In this document: one piece after another, positions 10,673 through 21,100 of the stretch
Numbering within the stretch: position 1 is the stretch's first letter
Layout: each line of letters starts with the position of its first letter
NCBI RefSeq assembly: GCF_003286085.1
Contig: NW_020825368.1
Coordinates: 62,001-126,000, forward strand
Direction: 5' to 3'
Source of the DNA: Drosophila persimilis
Lineage: Eukaryota > Arthropoda > Insecta > Diptera > Drosophilidae
Length of the DNA stretch: 64,000 nucleotides
Made by a program: the position numbers and the translations under genes
Notes under the pieces: model-generated
Database searches by the model: none
Seen by the model: only the letters and a program-made list of their open reading frames with translations
What the model was told of the DNA's origin: nothing

Positions 10673-10709
10673 GTCAGCTGTTTTTGTTCGCCAGAAACGA
10701 TGCAAAATT
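10673..10709 (-). repeat. Harbinger right terminal inverted repeat
   Basis: Reverse complement resembles 6118-6151, with a few extra bases (GCGAACAAA) in the middle. Sequence just beyond (10710-10829) shows no gene. Confidence 0.6.
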
Positions 10710-10829
10710 AAAAATATCGATAGCAAAAATATGTGAAAGCTGTAGAACCTTAAAACGAACCTTAATCCACAAAAGTAAATGAAAAACGGAGACTGTATGA
10801 AATCATTACACAATTTGAAATACACTTGT

Positions 10830-11137
10830 GTAGGTTCGATATCACAGGAGTGTGGCTACCAAATTTGGTTGCTCTAGCTTTTATAGTCTCTGAGATATAG
10901 GCGCTCAGTCTGGATACAAAATGTCGTTGCTCTAGCTCTTATAGTCTCTAAGCACTAGGCGCTCATAGGGTCGGACAGACGGACAGACAGACATGGCTCA
11001 ATCGACTCGGCTAATGATAATGATCAAGAATATACATAATTTATGGGGTCGGAAACGCAACCTTGTTGACGTTACACACATCGACTTTCACCACAAATCT
11101 AATTCTCATACTCATTTTGACTATCGGGTATAAAAAC
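10830..11137 (-). mobile_element. DINE-1/mini-me-like repeat, partial
   Basis: Shares with the copies at 13911-15026 and 16455-17573 the GGAGTGTGGCTACC stretch, a short GGACAGAC tract, GGCTCAATCGACTCGGCTA and the end CTATCGGGTATAAAAA. Only the part around the tetranucleotide tract remains, so it is a truncated copy and an older one, judging by more substitutions. Confidence 0.7.
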
Positions 11138-11224
11138 GTATAATCGAAAGCACATAAAATTTCAAGAAAATCAGTCGAGCCATTTCGGAGAAGTACAATA
11201 GCACACATTTTAACCGGAGAATAA

Positions 11225-11913
11225 AATAATATTTAATATATTTGAGCAATGCCAATAAGACGCAGAGGGGCCAATTTTAGTCAGCAAACGATCAAGTCTA
11301 GAACCATGCGAGACATAAGAGTACGAATTTCAGGTGGAAAAATTTCAAAAAAAAAAACAATGCAGATGAGCGTATGAGCATGGCGCAGTTACTTGAATCA
11401 CAATAGCAAGAGGCCCGAGTTGAACGAAATCAACTAAGGCAACTAGAACGGAGAGTAACGCGAAGATACAGAGTCGACAGACGTAAAGGAATTAACCAAC
11501 AACGCAAAGAACATAGAGGAATTAACCAATAACGTCAAAAATTTCATCGAGCATTTACATCAAATTTATTGCTTCCTTCTTCAAGTTTAAAAATGAGCGA
11601 GCTGGGATGTGTCAGGAAAAGTACAAATAACCTAATTGAAACACCACCGGAACCATTGCACTGTTTACTTATCGGCAGATCCAGATTCTAGCATGTTTTT
11701 CAAGTCAATTCGCACATTCAATTCATATTACCAAATGACATCATTTGTAGCAACAGAAATAGTTAACAATATTGCTGCAAACGGTCAACAATTTAATTCC
11801 ACGTTCAAAATCAAAGGCGAAGTTTATCACAAAGTGGGCTCATTGCTGCCAATGAGAAACGAATCTCAAAAATGTTTATAAAATCTACTTAATGGGTGGC
11901 GAGGACTCCGAAT
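11225..11913 (+). pseudogene. Helentron Rep-helicase, N-terminal domain fragment
   Basis: The clearest part, 11636-11880, reads SMFFKSIRTFNSYYQMTSF and FKIKGEVYHKVGSLLPM, which is the Helitron-like N domain that precedes the Rep and helicase domains in animal Helitrons. The next motif, YLMGGEDSE, is in another frame at 11884-11913. Upstream a lysine/arginine- and glutamine-rich stretch and a remnant of ERAGMCQEKYK are spread over several frames. The fragment ends exactly at the CR1 copy that begins at 11914. The Rep HUH nuclease itself is absent. Confidence 0.6.
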
Positions 11914-12756
11914 GAGTCTTTGTTATATAGGGGTCGTCAAATTCCTTTGACCACCTCTTTATAAACCCAAGCATGCCCATGGCCTTATTTACCGTGGAAG
12001 ATGTGTTCAATGTGTTAAGAAGACTTTAGCTTGCCGTCTAATATAACACCAAGATAATCCACCAGGGATATTCTCTCAAAAGAACCACCACATAGGGTAT
12101 AGGGAGCCAACAAGGGGCTAGAACGATGAAATGCCATTACTTTGCATTTCGAGGCATTAAGGTGTAAGAAGTTAGCAGAACACCATGACTGAAAGTTATT
12201 GAGATCGGATTGCAAGCGAGAATGAAATGAAATGTCCCTATACTGGACAAACAGTTTAACATCATCCGCATACATAAGTACTCGAGAGTATGTTAAAACC
12301 GATGGCAAGTCATTAATAAATAGTGTGAAGAGTAAGGAGCCTAGATGGCCCTGTGGTACTCCCGAAGAAACCTGTACTGGTAAAGAGAGGGAGTTTTTGA
12401 AGAGGACTCTTTAAGACCTGGAACAAAGATAGCTAGAAATCCATCTCAGGAGGTTGGGCGAAAACCCTAAAAGATCAAGTTTATTCGCTAAAAGGGAATG
12501 GCTTAAAGAGTCGAATGCTTTACTGAAGTTGTTGTAAGTAACATCCGTCTGTAAGTTAGCTTGAAAGCCTTTAGTAATGAAAGAGGTAAACTCTAACAAG
12601 TTCGTGGTGGTTGATCGCCGCCTTATAAATTCATGCTGAGTTGGAGATATAAGTGAATTGCAGAGATGTTGCAAGTGCGGAGTTAAAACCTTCTCGAACA
12701 TTTTAGGAATAGCGGATAACTATGCTATACCTCTATAATTTTTTGCGTCAGACTTG
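11914..12756 (-). pseudogene. CR1-like RT core, copy B
   Basis: Two frames, 12701-12411 (LFEKVL-like start, FIRRRSTTTNLLEFTSF, NFSKAFDSLSHSL) and 12308-12015 (VLMYADDVKL, LHLNASKCKVMAFHRSS). In motif A the sequence reads YNNFSKAFDS where copy A has YTDFSKAFDS, so the catalytic Asp is replaced by Asn. A stop and frameshift lie between motif B and YADD near 12411. The copy is thus inactive at the catalytic level too. Confidence 0.8.
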
Positions 12757-13439
12757 TGATGGACCTATTTCAGGCTGAGGTAAGCTCAGTCCCGTCCAGG
12801 GGTCAATCCACAAGAAATTTGTAGAAATGGATGGAACCTTAAGGGCGGCGTCGGGGGCGGCCTATCGTAGAGAGGTGGATCGGGGCTAGAATGGGCGTCG
12901 CTCGTCGTGCATACGAAACGGCTGCGTAGACTCGGGGCGGGGTGGCGTCAGTGCCTCGACTAATTGGAGTGAACTTACGCAATCGGGTGTTCTTACAGTT
13001 TAAATGAACTTATTTTTAATTCGTCGCCGATGTCTTCTTGTGAGTTCCGAATACCGCGTCTGTAGTCCGGACCGGGTCTCTGCGAAAGTTGCTCTTTAGT
13101 TCTCGTCGCCATCTTTTTATAGGCCCGTATTGCTGGGTCTGCGGGTTTGACAAATGCACTTCCGCGTCGGGGTGCACTTTGCCGTTCTTGGTGATCGTCG
13201 CAGATTTTCGCGGCGTCGACTTTCCTCCGTCGATGAACCCGGACGACCGCACTCGGCCGATGGCTTGGCATGGAGTGGGGAAAGTTCGCGTGACCTGATG
13301 TCTTTGGTCATCGTTATGGAGTTGGCGCGTGTTGATCGGTGGTTGCTTGCGGAGAGGGGCGTTGGTTGCGGGGTGTGATGCGATGCTCTCATTATAAGTC
13401 GGGGGACGGATTGTATCGAAACCTTTTAGGTTCGTTACA
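12757..13439. mobile_element. Probable solo LTR insertion in CR1 copy B
   Basis: A 683-bp GC-rich block interrupts the LINE. The flanks both read GACTTG (12751-12756 and 13440-13445), and copy A has this once, so GACTTG looks like a 6-bp target duplication. The insert then begins TG and ends CA. Its ends are partly inverted: TGATGGACCTA on the left, and TGTAACGAACCTA reading inward from the right. The right end GTTCGTTACA is like GTCCGTTACA at 40839-40848. Several overlapping frames inside have no recognisable product. A DNA transposon with an 8-bp duplication (CAGACTTG) is the alternative. Confidence 0.6.
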
Positions 13440-13445
13440 GACTTG

Positions 13446-13910
13446 CTACCTTTTTTATGGAGAGGAATTATAACAACACAATTATATAACATTTAACAAG
13501 GGACTGAAAATGCCGTTCGACTTCGGTAAACCGTATGGGTACAGGTGACCAGAAAAATTGGGCAAAAATATCGGCAATTGTCTGATCATTGTTTGCCGAC
13601 GTATTACGAAATGATAGCGAGGATGTGTGTGCGGACGTTCTACGCTTACTCTTTACGAAGCAGTAAAACTGTTTAGGGTCCTGAGAAAAACGTATCCTGC
13701 ATCGAGATAGGTAGTTCTTATAGCATTGAGCATTAAGAACTGAAAAGTTGACCGAGCTTTTACATAGCGAGAGTGAGAAGTAGGAGAACCAACTTCCTGA
13801 CATTTTTTATAAAGTCTTGATTTTAAGTTTTTAAGACTGGATAACTCTTTGGTAAGCCAAGGGGGTTTTCCAGATCTAATCGGACAAGAAAGTGGGACAC
13901 AAGAATCAAA
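13446..13910 (-). pseudogene. CR1-like ORF2 linker and RT start, copy B
   Basis: The minus-strand frame 13803-13468 contains FSVLNAQCYKNYLSRCRIRF and CFVKSKRRTSAHTSSLSF, parallel to copy A 1895-2160. It lacks part of the following SPGPDG region, which is deleted between about 13500 and 13460 relative to copy A. It is bounded by the LTR-like insertion on one side and the DINE on the other. Confidence 0.75.
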
Positions 13911-15026
13911 CGAGGGGGGACGTTGTGAGTTGCTGCGGACACCGCAACTCTACGGTTATACCCGATACTAAGTCAGTATGGCTCTCCTCCGGCAGACGCC
14001 GCTAATATTAATCGACACGACAAAGAGTGCGTGCGAGAGAGACAGAAAATCAGTCTGAGCGTGACGTTGGGCGCTGCGTAGCCACTGCAAATTGATTTGT
14101 TCCTTTTGGCTATAAAAATGATCTGATCTGATCCAGATTCAGCAACCTGATAGATATGGTCATTATTTATGATCCTGCGTTTTTAGTTTTCTCGAATGTG
14201 CAATATTGTTGATGCAACAGATTTTCGTCCTTTGTGTGGGCGGAAGGGGGTAGGGCGAAATTTTGAGATATACGTTTTATAGTGAGATCTAACAGGAGTG
14301 AGGATACTAAATTTGGTTACTCTAGCCATAATAGTCTCTGAGATTTGTGAATATCCCCAGATTTGCATCCTTTGCGGGGGCGGAAGGGGGTGTGGCGAAA
14401 TTTTGAAACAAACTCGTCTCGGTCTGATATATTAGGAGTGTGGATACCAAATTTGGTTGCTCTAGCTTTTATAGTCTCTGAGATCTAGGCGCTAATGTTT
14501 TACTCTAAGCAAAGCCGCCTATGCTACTTGTGTGTTAGAGAGAGACAGGGCGAGAAAAAATGAAATTGTTTTCTTGATGCTGGCTATAACAATAATACGA
14601 TCCAATTCAGATTCTGCAGTCTAAAAGATATGGTCATTCTCTACGATTCTGCGTTTTTGGTTTTATCGTATCTTTAAAAATGTGGATGCCACAGATTTTC
14701 GTCCTTTGTGGGGGCGGAAGTGGGCGGGGCAAAGTTTTGAAATATTTTTGTAGCAGTGACATATCACAGAAGTCGGGATCCAAAACATCGTTGCTCTAGC
14801 TCTTATAGTCTTTGAGCACTAGGCGCTGAAGGGGACGGACAGCAGACAGACGGACAGACGGACGGACGGACAGACAGACATGGCTCAATTGACTCGGCTA
14901 TTGATGCTGATCAAGAATATATATACTTTATAGGGTCGGAAACGATTCCTTGTGGACGTTACACACATCCACTTTTACCACAAATCTAATATACCCCAAT
15001 AATCATTTTGAGTATCGGGTATAAAA
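13911..15026 (-). mobile_element. DINE-1/mini-me-like element, full-length
   Basis: About 1.1 kb inserted between ATCAAA and ATGTGCC of the CR1 copy with no visible target duplication. On its own sense (minus) it starts TTTTATACCCGATACTCAAA, has a GTCT/GTCC tract (14835-14880), and ends with an inverted match (AGTATCGGGTATA near 13960), a hairpin of GAGTTGC/GCAACTC arms and CCCCCTCG. Subterminal inverted repeats, a 3' hairpin and no target duplication are the features of Helentron-associated DINE-1 elements. It has no coding capacity. It is very close in sequence to 16455-17573. Confidence 0.85.
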
Positions 15027-16060
15027 ATGTGCCAAGAGCATTGTAAAAAATGTTTTTAGCCTTTTATGACATCGGGCACAAGTACAAAGCGGACCAATCA
15101 AAATCCCTAATGAGGTTATTTAGCTTCGTAAACTCGGCTTTACGAAAGCAATGGACAAGTTCAGTTGGCCTACTCGACCGATCCAATACAGTTTGTTTTT
15201 CACATGGTTGACTTGAGACAGACATCTTTATCTGAAAGTGAGGAAGAAACAGCGGTTAAAGCGGACAAGTGCTGCTCATAAATTGAGATATCCGAAGAAG
15301 GTGGAATATATGAGCAAGTAATCAATATAGCGAAAGCGGGACGAATCAGTTTTACACACAGGAATTCCAGTTCCTGTTGGACTTGGACTGTGAAGTGTTC
15401 CGACGCGAAGTTAGAGTTCACTGGAATCAGAACCCCTCCTGCACGTCGAGACGAACGGTCTTTTTTAAAAGTTGTGTACCGGCCTGTTAAAACCTCGAAA
15501 CTAAGAATGTCCGGCTTTAACCAGGTTTCGGTAAGCACAATAACGTGGGAAGCAAATGCAACACTATCCCGGAAAAGAATGTTAAGCTTACTACGCAAGC
15601 CTCTAACATTCTGATACGTTACTAAAAGGGAAGTTAGTTTTTTGGAAAGTTGGAAGCAAGACGGGAAGTTGAGGAAGAGAAGTTGAAGTTGAGGATGGCA
15701 CAATGGAATGATTTGTAAGAGTTATGGGGGCCTATTCTTCTTCTTAGCTTTAAACTCCTTCACCACCAAATGCACCGGCCAAAATTTGGGGGGGACAGCT
15801 AGCTAACGGGACAGCTAGCGAGCATGCGGACATCACGGACACGCCGCTGCAGACGTACTTGGCTGCACATTCTCCGAGGCGATGAATTCGGCTACCGAAT
15901 CTGCATCGCCAGCAGCTGTCGTTGCCTTTGGAGTGGCAAACGAGATCAACTGCTGCACACTTGGAGTGGTCGGAGTCAGTTTTTCGGCGGCTCACGGCTG
16001 AGTGACGGTTGGCAGACTCATTAAACAGTTGCTTAATCCATCGCTGCTCCCGCTTTATGC
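15027..16060 (-). pseudogene. CR1-like endonuclease and ORF1, copy B
   Basis: The 15703-15200 frame gives the endonuclease start (YQNVRGLRSKL, LTETWL, RAGGVLI) but has lost the segment with VLGDFN and following motifs (a deletion of about 210 bases relative to copy A 1352-1565) so the frame ends early. Upstream, 15995-15750 carries the ORF1 tail with the same in-frame TGA as copy A and the same junction before AATAGGCCCCC. Within ORF1 about 36 bases present in copy A after AATGAGTCT are missing. The zinc-finger coding part lies beyond the retained end. Confidence 0.75.
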
Positions 16061-16184
16061 CCGGTCCCGTTATCCCGCTCTCTTCCTTGGTCGTTTTGCT
16101 GCGCTACTCCTTCATGGCCGGTAAGTTTCCTTTCGCGTCGGCTATGGTTGGGCCTTATTTCCCCATACTCACCCTTTTTTTATA

Positions 16185-16454
16185 TTTCTAGTATATAAAA
16201 TTCTCTTGTCACAAGCATTTTTGCTAAATTCTGCTAGATTTTGTGTGCTTATCGGTTAGGTGACATCGTCCAAAATCTATTTTTTATCCCGATCAGACCA
16301 CTCTTTGGGTACCTATGTCCTTTTTTTGGGAGGTCTTTGTTGCCAAACTCCTCCGAAATGGCGTCATAAAGTGACACAAAAATTATCGTCATAATGCCCA
16401 AAATTTCTAAAAATTTGCAAAGTGCATCAAGAATCAATAAAACTACAGTTAAAA
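16185..16454 (+). mobile_element. Helentron-type 5' end fragment
   Basis: CTAGTATATAAAATTCTC, then GTGTGCTTATCGGTTAGGTG and a run with ATCTATTTTTTATCCC, shared with 5588-5700. I know this as the 5' end style of Drosophila Helentrons. It is followed directly by a full DINE, with no Rep coding. Confidence 0.5.
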
Positions 16455-17573
16455 CGAGGGGGAACGTTGTGAGTTGCTGCGGACACCGCAACTCTACAGT
16501 TATACCCGATACTAAGTCAGTATGGCTCTCCTCCGGCAGACGCCGCTAATATTAATCGGCACGACAAAGAGTGCGTGCGGGAGAGACCCAAAATCAGTCT
16601 GAGCGTGACGTCGGGCGCTGCGTAGCCACTGCAAATTGATTTGTTCCTTATGGCTATAAAAATGATCTGATCTGATCCAGATTCAGCAATCTGATAGATA
16701 TGGTCATTATCTATGATTCTGCGTTTTTAGTTTTCTGCAAATCTGCAATATTGTGGATGCAAAAAATTTTCGTCCTTTCTGGGGGCGGAAGGGGGTAGGG
16801 CGAAATTTTGAGATATACGTTTTATAGTGAGATCTAACAGGAGTGCGGATACTAAATTTGGTTACTCTAGCCTTAATAGTCTCTGAGATTTGTGAATATC
16901 CCCAGATCTGCATCCTTTGCGGGGGCGGAAGGGGGTGTGGCGAAATTTTGAAACAAACTCGTCTCGGTCTGATATATTAGGAGTGTGGATACCAAATTTG
17001 GTTGCTCTAGCTTTTATAGTCTCTGAGATCTAGGCGCTAATGTTTTACTCTAAGCAAAGCCGCCTATGCTACGTGTGTGTTAGAGAGAGACAGGGCGAGA
17101 AAAAATGAAATTGTTTTCTTGATGCTGGCTATAACAATAATACGATCCAATTCAGATTCTGCAGTCTAAAAGATATGGTCATTCTCTACGATTCTGCGTT
17201 TTTGGTTTTATCGTATCTTCAAAAATGTTGATGCCACAGATTTTCGCCCTTTGTGGGGGCGGAAGTGGGCGGGGCAAAGTTTTGAAATATTTTTGTACCA
17301 GTGACATATCACAGAAGTCTGGATCCAAAACATCGTTTCTCTAGCTCTTATAGTCTTTGAGCATTAGGCGCTGAAGGGGACGGACAGACGGACAGACGGA
17401 CGGACGGACAGACGGACAGACAGACATGGCTCAATCGACTCGGCTATTGATGCTGATCAAGAATATATATACTTTATGGGGTCGGAAACGATTCCTTCTG
17501 GACGTTACACACATCCACTTTTACCACAAATCTAATATACCCCAATACTCATTTTGAGTATCGGGTATAAAAA
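16455..17573 (-). mobile_element. DINE-1/mini-me-like element, full-length
   Basis: Nearly identical to 13911-15026 along its whole length: same hairpin end (GAGTTGC/GCAACTC), same inner motifs, tetranucleotide tract at 17383-17430, and the end GAGTATCGGGTATAAAAA. The differences I saw are scattered single bases and tract length. Two such close copies 1.4 kb apart in the same orientation imply recent movement or local conversion. Confidence 0.85.
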
Positions 17574-17740
17574 GTTCAGTTTATTGTGTTATCTCGTTTG
17601 TTGTCGCATTTTACATTTGTTCGGCACAATGATCGTCTAATTCGTTGGTCATTGATCTTCGAACAAAGTGGAAGCTTCTTGTGAATACAGGATTTTTACT
17701 GGATTTCGGGAGAATTCGAAGTTGTTGCTTTTAACAAATC
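17574..17740. other. Short spacer, no gene recognised
   Basis: Single-copy-looking sequence between the DINE and the outer end of the BEL LTR. No target duplication can be tested because the other outer flank of that BEL copy is lost. Confidence 0.4.
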
Positions 17741-18253
17741 TGTTAATGTGTGTGTGTAGGAAGCTGGGTTGCATACGGTACATAAACCGTCTACAGTTTG
17801 GTCGTCGCAACTAGAACATGAACCAGTTGGACTGCGAAGTGGGTATCCTACGGTGCGCAAGGCAGGGTCTGAAGACACGGCGACAGCCTCTGATGATTGC
17901 GATGGAAGATAAGTGACAGGCAGTTCTGGTACTGTTTCTGATACTGACTTAATTGATAAAATTGATTATTTATAGGTAACAAAAGGTACTAAAGTGCTGA
18001 GTCTGTAAAAATATATGTTTGTGTATTATGGATAATTTTAGTGTCTGGTGGGCAATTGCGACATTGTAATGGTCAGCAATTGCACCGCTGTCTTCGCCCT
18101 CTGCGGAGAGAGTGCATTGTCAGCAGAACTCACTGCAGTGGCTAGTGGTATTAGTGAGGTATTATATTACATGTTAAATAGAACACTGTGTCACGGTGTC
18201 ACTGTGTTATGCCGACGGGTATTATTAATTATGCATATTTCTGCAACTGAACA
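17741..18253 (-). repeat. BEL 3' LTR (513 bp)
   Basis: Begins TGTTCAGTTGCAG and ends CACATTAACA on minus, with a TG(T)n tract at the end. Closely matched by 25195-25643 and 29151-29636. Relative to the others this copy keeps the full TGTTCTATTTAAC to GCATAATTAAT outer part. Confidence 0.85.
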
Positions 18254-18264
18254 TTCTCCCGGCC
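18254..18264 (-). other. BEL polypurine tract
   Basis: GGCCGGGAGAA immediately before the 3' LTR on minus; the usual primer for plus-strand DNA synthesis in LTR elements. Confidence 0.6.
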
Positions 18265-18299
18265 GTTGAAACGGTGTTCAACCATCGCTCAAGTCGACG

Positions 18300-20025
18300 G
18301 CAAATCGGCGTGCAAGGGGGGTAGGGAGTGATGACACGGCTGGATCGGGATTTGATGGCCTTGGTTTCCATAGTTGGAAAATGTAGGCAATGATTAATAG
18401 TATTGCTACTGCTAGGCAGCGAGTTGATGGTGCTGCACTGTGGTGAGATGGTGTGGCAGCTCGTGATAATTGATGGCTGATAGTTGCTGGCTTAGATCAT
18501 CAAGTTCTTGAAGATAGTCTGATGTCTGATTCTTCATTTGCCATATTGGTGGCGAGGGTGATGTCTTCGGTGGGCTCACGTCACCAAACCGAGTGTAGGT
18601 CGATTTTATTTCGCTGATTGTGGTGCTGAAGGTGCTGATGCTTACTTCAGTATTGCGAGCAGTGCAACCAGGGGACATGGAAAGTAGACCAGTTCCTTCC
18701 AGTGTTATGGTTGACGGAACTCCGTTGCATACTGCTTGAAGTTTAGTTGTAGAATGCGTTGCGAAGATCCATTTATTTGGATGCTGAGTTTTTAGCCACA
18801 CCGTGTCAGCCTTTGTGTGTGTTACCTGACACAGTGTTTCTGTTTTATTGTTAAACAGTTGAAACTCACAGCAATTGTTCACATTGAAGATCGTCTGATG
18901 GTCAAAGCAGATGAACTCCTCGTTGTGTACTTTAAGACAACGTCGGGATTCCTCTTGGGTAGTGCCATGAACTGGTCCCGGTGGATGTTCACCGTTATTA
19001 TGGTGGTTCTGAGGTCAAATAGACTCCAACTTGTTGAATCCCAAAACGGAATTGGGATGATGCTGAAAACTTCGAGCTGAGCTGTTGAAACCAGCGGTAG
19101 CGTCAACTTGAAGATGACGTGTTTTGCAGTCGGGGTTCCTTCGGCTCGCATGATTCTGTATAGTTGAATCACCTCATTCGTTGTAACCGGCAGCATTTGA
19201 TCTTGTGGCAAATGATCCCGTATCTGGTCTAGTTGGTCTACTAGTTGCTTGGGAGACACCAGTGTGGAGCTTATTCTCCGATGATGAATACCGATTAGGA
19301 CATCAGATATGTCGGACTGCATTCGTTGGAGAGTTGTTGTGAGCAGGGTTAATTGTGCTATTAGTCCTAAGTACGCATGAGTCTTCTCGGTTGATAGTCG
19401 CCATATGCTGTTCCCAAATTTTTAGGCGATTATCAGTTGTTACTTTGTCTTTCCTGACTACGTTTATTGTCGCGTGGACAATTGATATTTGGTTTTGGAG
19501 CAGATGTAGTAGAAAGTCTTCATTGGTTTTCACTTTCTCAATTACTTGAGTCATCTCTTCTGCGTATTTTGCGTCGAGAACACCAAAAAGACTGCTTGCT
19601 ATATTTCCTATGATGTCCAGCGGCGATCTGCGTTTTCGAGAGGTTTTCATTAAAACGCTTCCTGCTTGTAGCTCGTTATGCACATTTTGAAAGTGTTGAA
19701 CTATGGAGTTACATGCCGGAAAATTTTTTAATTCAGGGCACATGTATCGTAACTCTTAAATTCCAGCAGACATTAGTTGTATATCCTTCCAATATGGGTC
19801 CAAGTCATAGTATACGATCATGGTCCACTCAGATGTTGCTATTCTTGATGTTCCAAGCTTCTCATAGAATATTCCAGGCTTGTTTGCGAATTGTGTCACA
19901 TTTATTGACTGTGACAATGCTAATGGAAGCATGAGCAACAGCACTAATAATGTTGATGTTAATGTAGGTAAAAATTTTTTTTGTTCGCTGTGTGGGTGTG
20001 GGCTCATCAATCTCAGCGGTGTCAC
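18300..20025 (-). pseudogene. BEL env-like gene (broken)
   Basis: The ATG at 20025 starts a frame with a hydrophobic signal-like stretch (LLVLLLMLPLAL at about residues 24-35) and a Trp/Tyr-rich ectodomain. A following frame (19743-19303) has a dibasic site RKRR directly before a small, hydrophobic, Gly-rich segment, the layout of insect errantivirus and baculovirus-F-type fusion proteins. Two further frames (19322-18879, 18882-18412) carry the rest, and a hydrophobic membrane-anchor-like stretch near 18360-18405 is in yet another frame. At least three breaks separate these pieces, so no working envelope protein can be made. The start overlaps the end of pol in a different frame. Confidence 0.7.
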
Positions 20026-20988
20026 TGATCACGTTGTGGGAAGGTTTGATTGCCACATCTTCTGGAAATAACGGCGCTAGACGAGTGATCGGGCGCTTGG
20101 ATACGCCAGATGCTGTCTTAACGTCAACTACTCGTACGTGGTTGTCCTGTCCAGGATATGTCTTAATGATGCGACCCATTGGGGAAGCGGTCTTCCATTT
20201 ATGCCAAACTTGCAATTCTTGGAGGTATTCCGTAGACCATTGTTTCCAGAATGAATGCTTTAGGCGCAATACCAATTCCCAGCGCTTTACCAATGTTTTT
20301 CCTTGATGATCAGTATTGATTTCAGGTGGCGTTGTCAATGGTTCACCAATCAAGAAGTGTCCTGGGGTGAGCGCTGTTGTATCAGTGGGATTGCTTCAAT
20401 TTCGATTATTACTGTGTTTAGTTCTTCAAATGTCAATGAGGCTGTGTTGGTGGTTGTTATCAACAGCTTTTTTGCTGATTTTACCTCCGCTTCCCAGAGG
20501 CCGCCAAACGATGGAGCCCTGGGTGGAATGAATTTAAAATCCACTTGTTTTTTGTTGCAGTCATTCGTGATCAGAGCACTTGTCTTTGAACTGAATATAG
20601 ATTCTTCTAGTTCTTTAAGCTGGTTGTTGGCACCCACAAAGTTCGTTGCATTGTCGCAATGAATAGTTTGGCACTTCCCACTTCTGCTTAAGAATCGACG
20701 CAGGGCGGCCAAGAATGCATCTGTGGTCAGGTCGCTTACCAGCTCCAGGTGCACTGCCTTTGTGGAAAAGCAGCAGAACACAGCAATGTATCCTTATCTG
20801 GCCTTATCTGGTCTTTTGCCTCGGATCTTATGGTGGATCGAGATTGGTCCACAGTATTCGACGCCTGCATTAAGAAACGGGCGTGCTTGTGTGACTCGTT
20901 GTGCTGGGAGATTGCCCAGGATTTGGTGCATCAGCTTTGGTCTAGCCTTGGCGCATTTAACACAGCTGTGAATGATGCTTCTAGCCAT
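19862..20988 (-). pseudogene. BEL integrase
   Basis: Three pieces: 20988-20794 (zinc-binding and linker part, CVKCAKARPKLMHQILG, VEYCGPI), 20781-20350 (catalytic core with STKAVHLELVSDLTTDAF, HCDNATNFVGA and IPPRAPSFGGLWEAEVKS, giving the D, D and E positions) and 20353-19862 (DUF5641-like C-terminal domain, WKQWSTEYLQELQVWHKW, VKTASGVSKRPITRLAPLF). The breaks are near 20790 and 20350. The enzyme would insert the cDNA; this copy is out of frame. Confidence 0.8.
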
Positions 20989-21100
20989 TGTCTTGTCATT
21001 GATGATCCAATAATGTTGTCCTGCAATTGCCCTTAATTATTGAGCACCACAATGCATGTTCTCCTCATGTAGTTCCCGTAAGATCATTTTGACGATTGGG

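Larger units (their letters stand above)
6118..10709. mobile_element. PIF/Harbinger DNA transposon, interrupted
   Basis: Imperfect terminal inverted repeats (6118-6151 and 10673-10709, both ending inward in CAAACAGCTGAC or AAACAGCTGACC on their own strand) enclose two convergent genes: a MYB-like accessory gene on plus (ending 6714) and a transposase on minus (from about 10555 to 6813). This two-gene layout is the Harbinger plan. A LOA-type LINE (about 6986-9957) splits the transposase, and a part of the transposase between the two remaining pieces is missing, so the insertion was accompanied or followed by deletion. The element cannot be active. Confidence 0.75.
11914..16060 (-). mobile_element. 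CR1-like LINE, copy B (nested insertions)
   Basis: Same family as copy A, in the opposite orientation. Going 5' to 3' on minus: ORF1 part (about 16060-15750), endonuclease (15703-15200), a DINE insertion (13911-15026), linker and first RT part (13910-13446), an LTR-like insertion (12757-13439), and the RT core (12756-11914). It is cut at its 3' end inside the RT thumb by, or at, the Helentron fragment. Removing both insertions gives sequence that runs parallel to copy A without a gap at either site, which fixes the insertion order. Confidence 0.85.

Noticed and set aside
12993..13492. Overlapping GC-rich frames as a host gene
   Set aside because: The frames overlap on both strands, have no recognisable motif, cross the insertion border in one case, and are expected by chance in GC-rich DNA.
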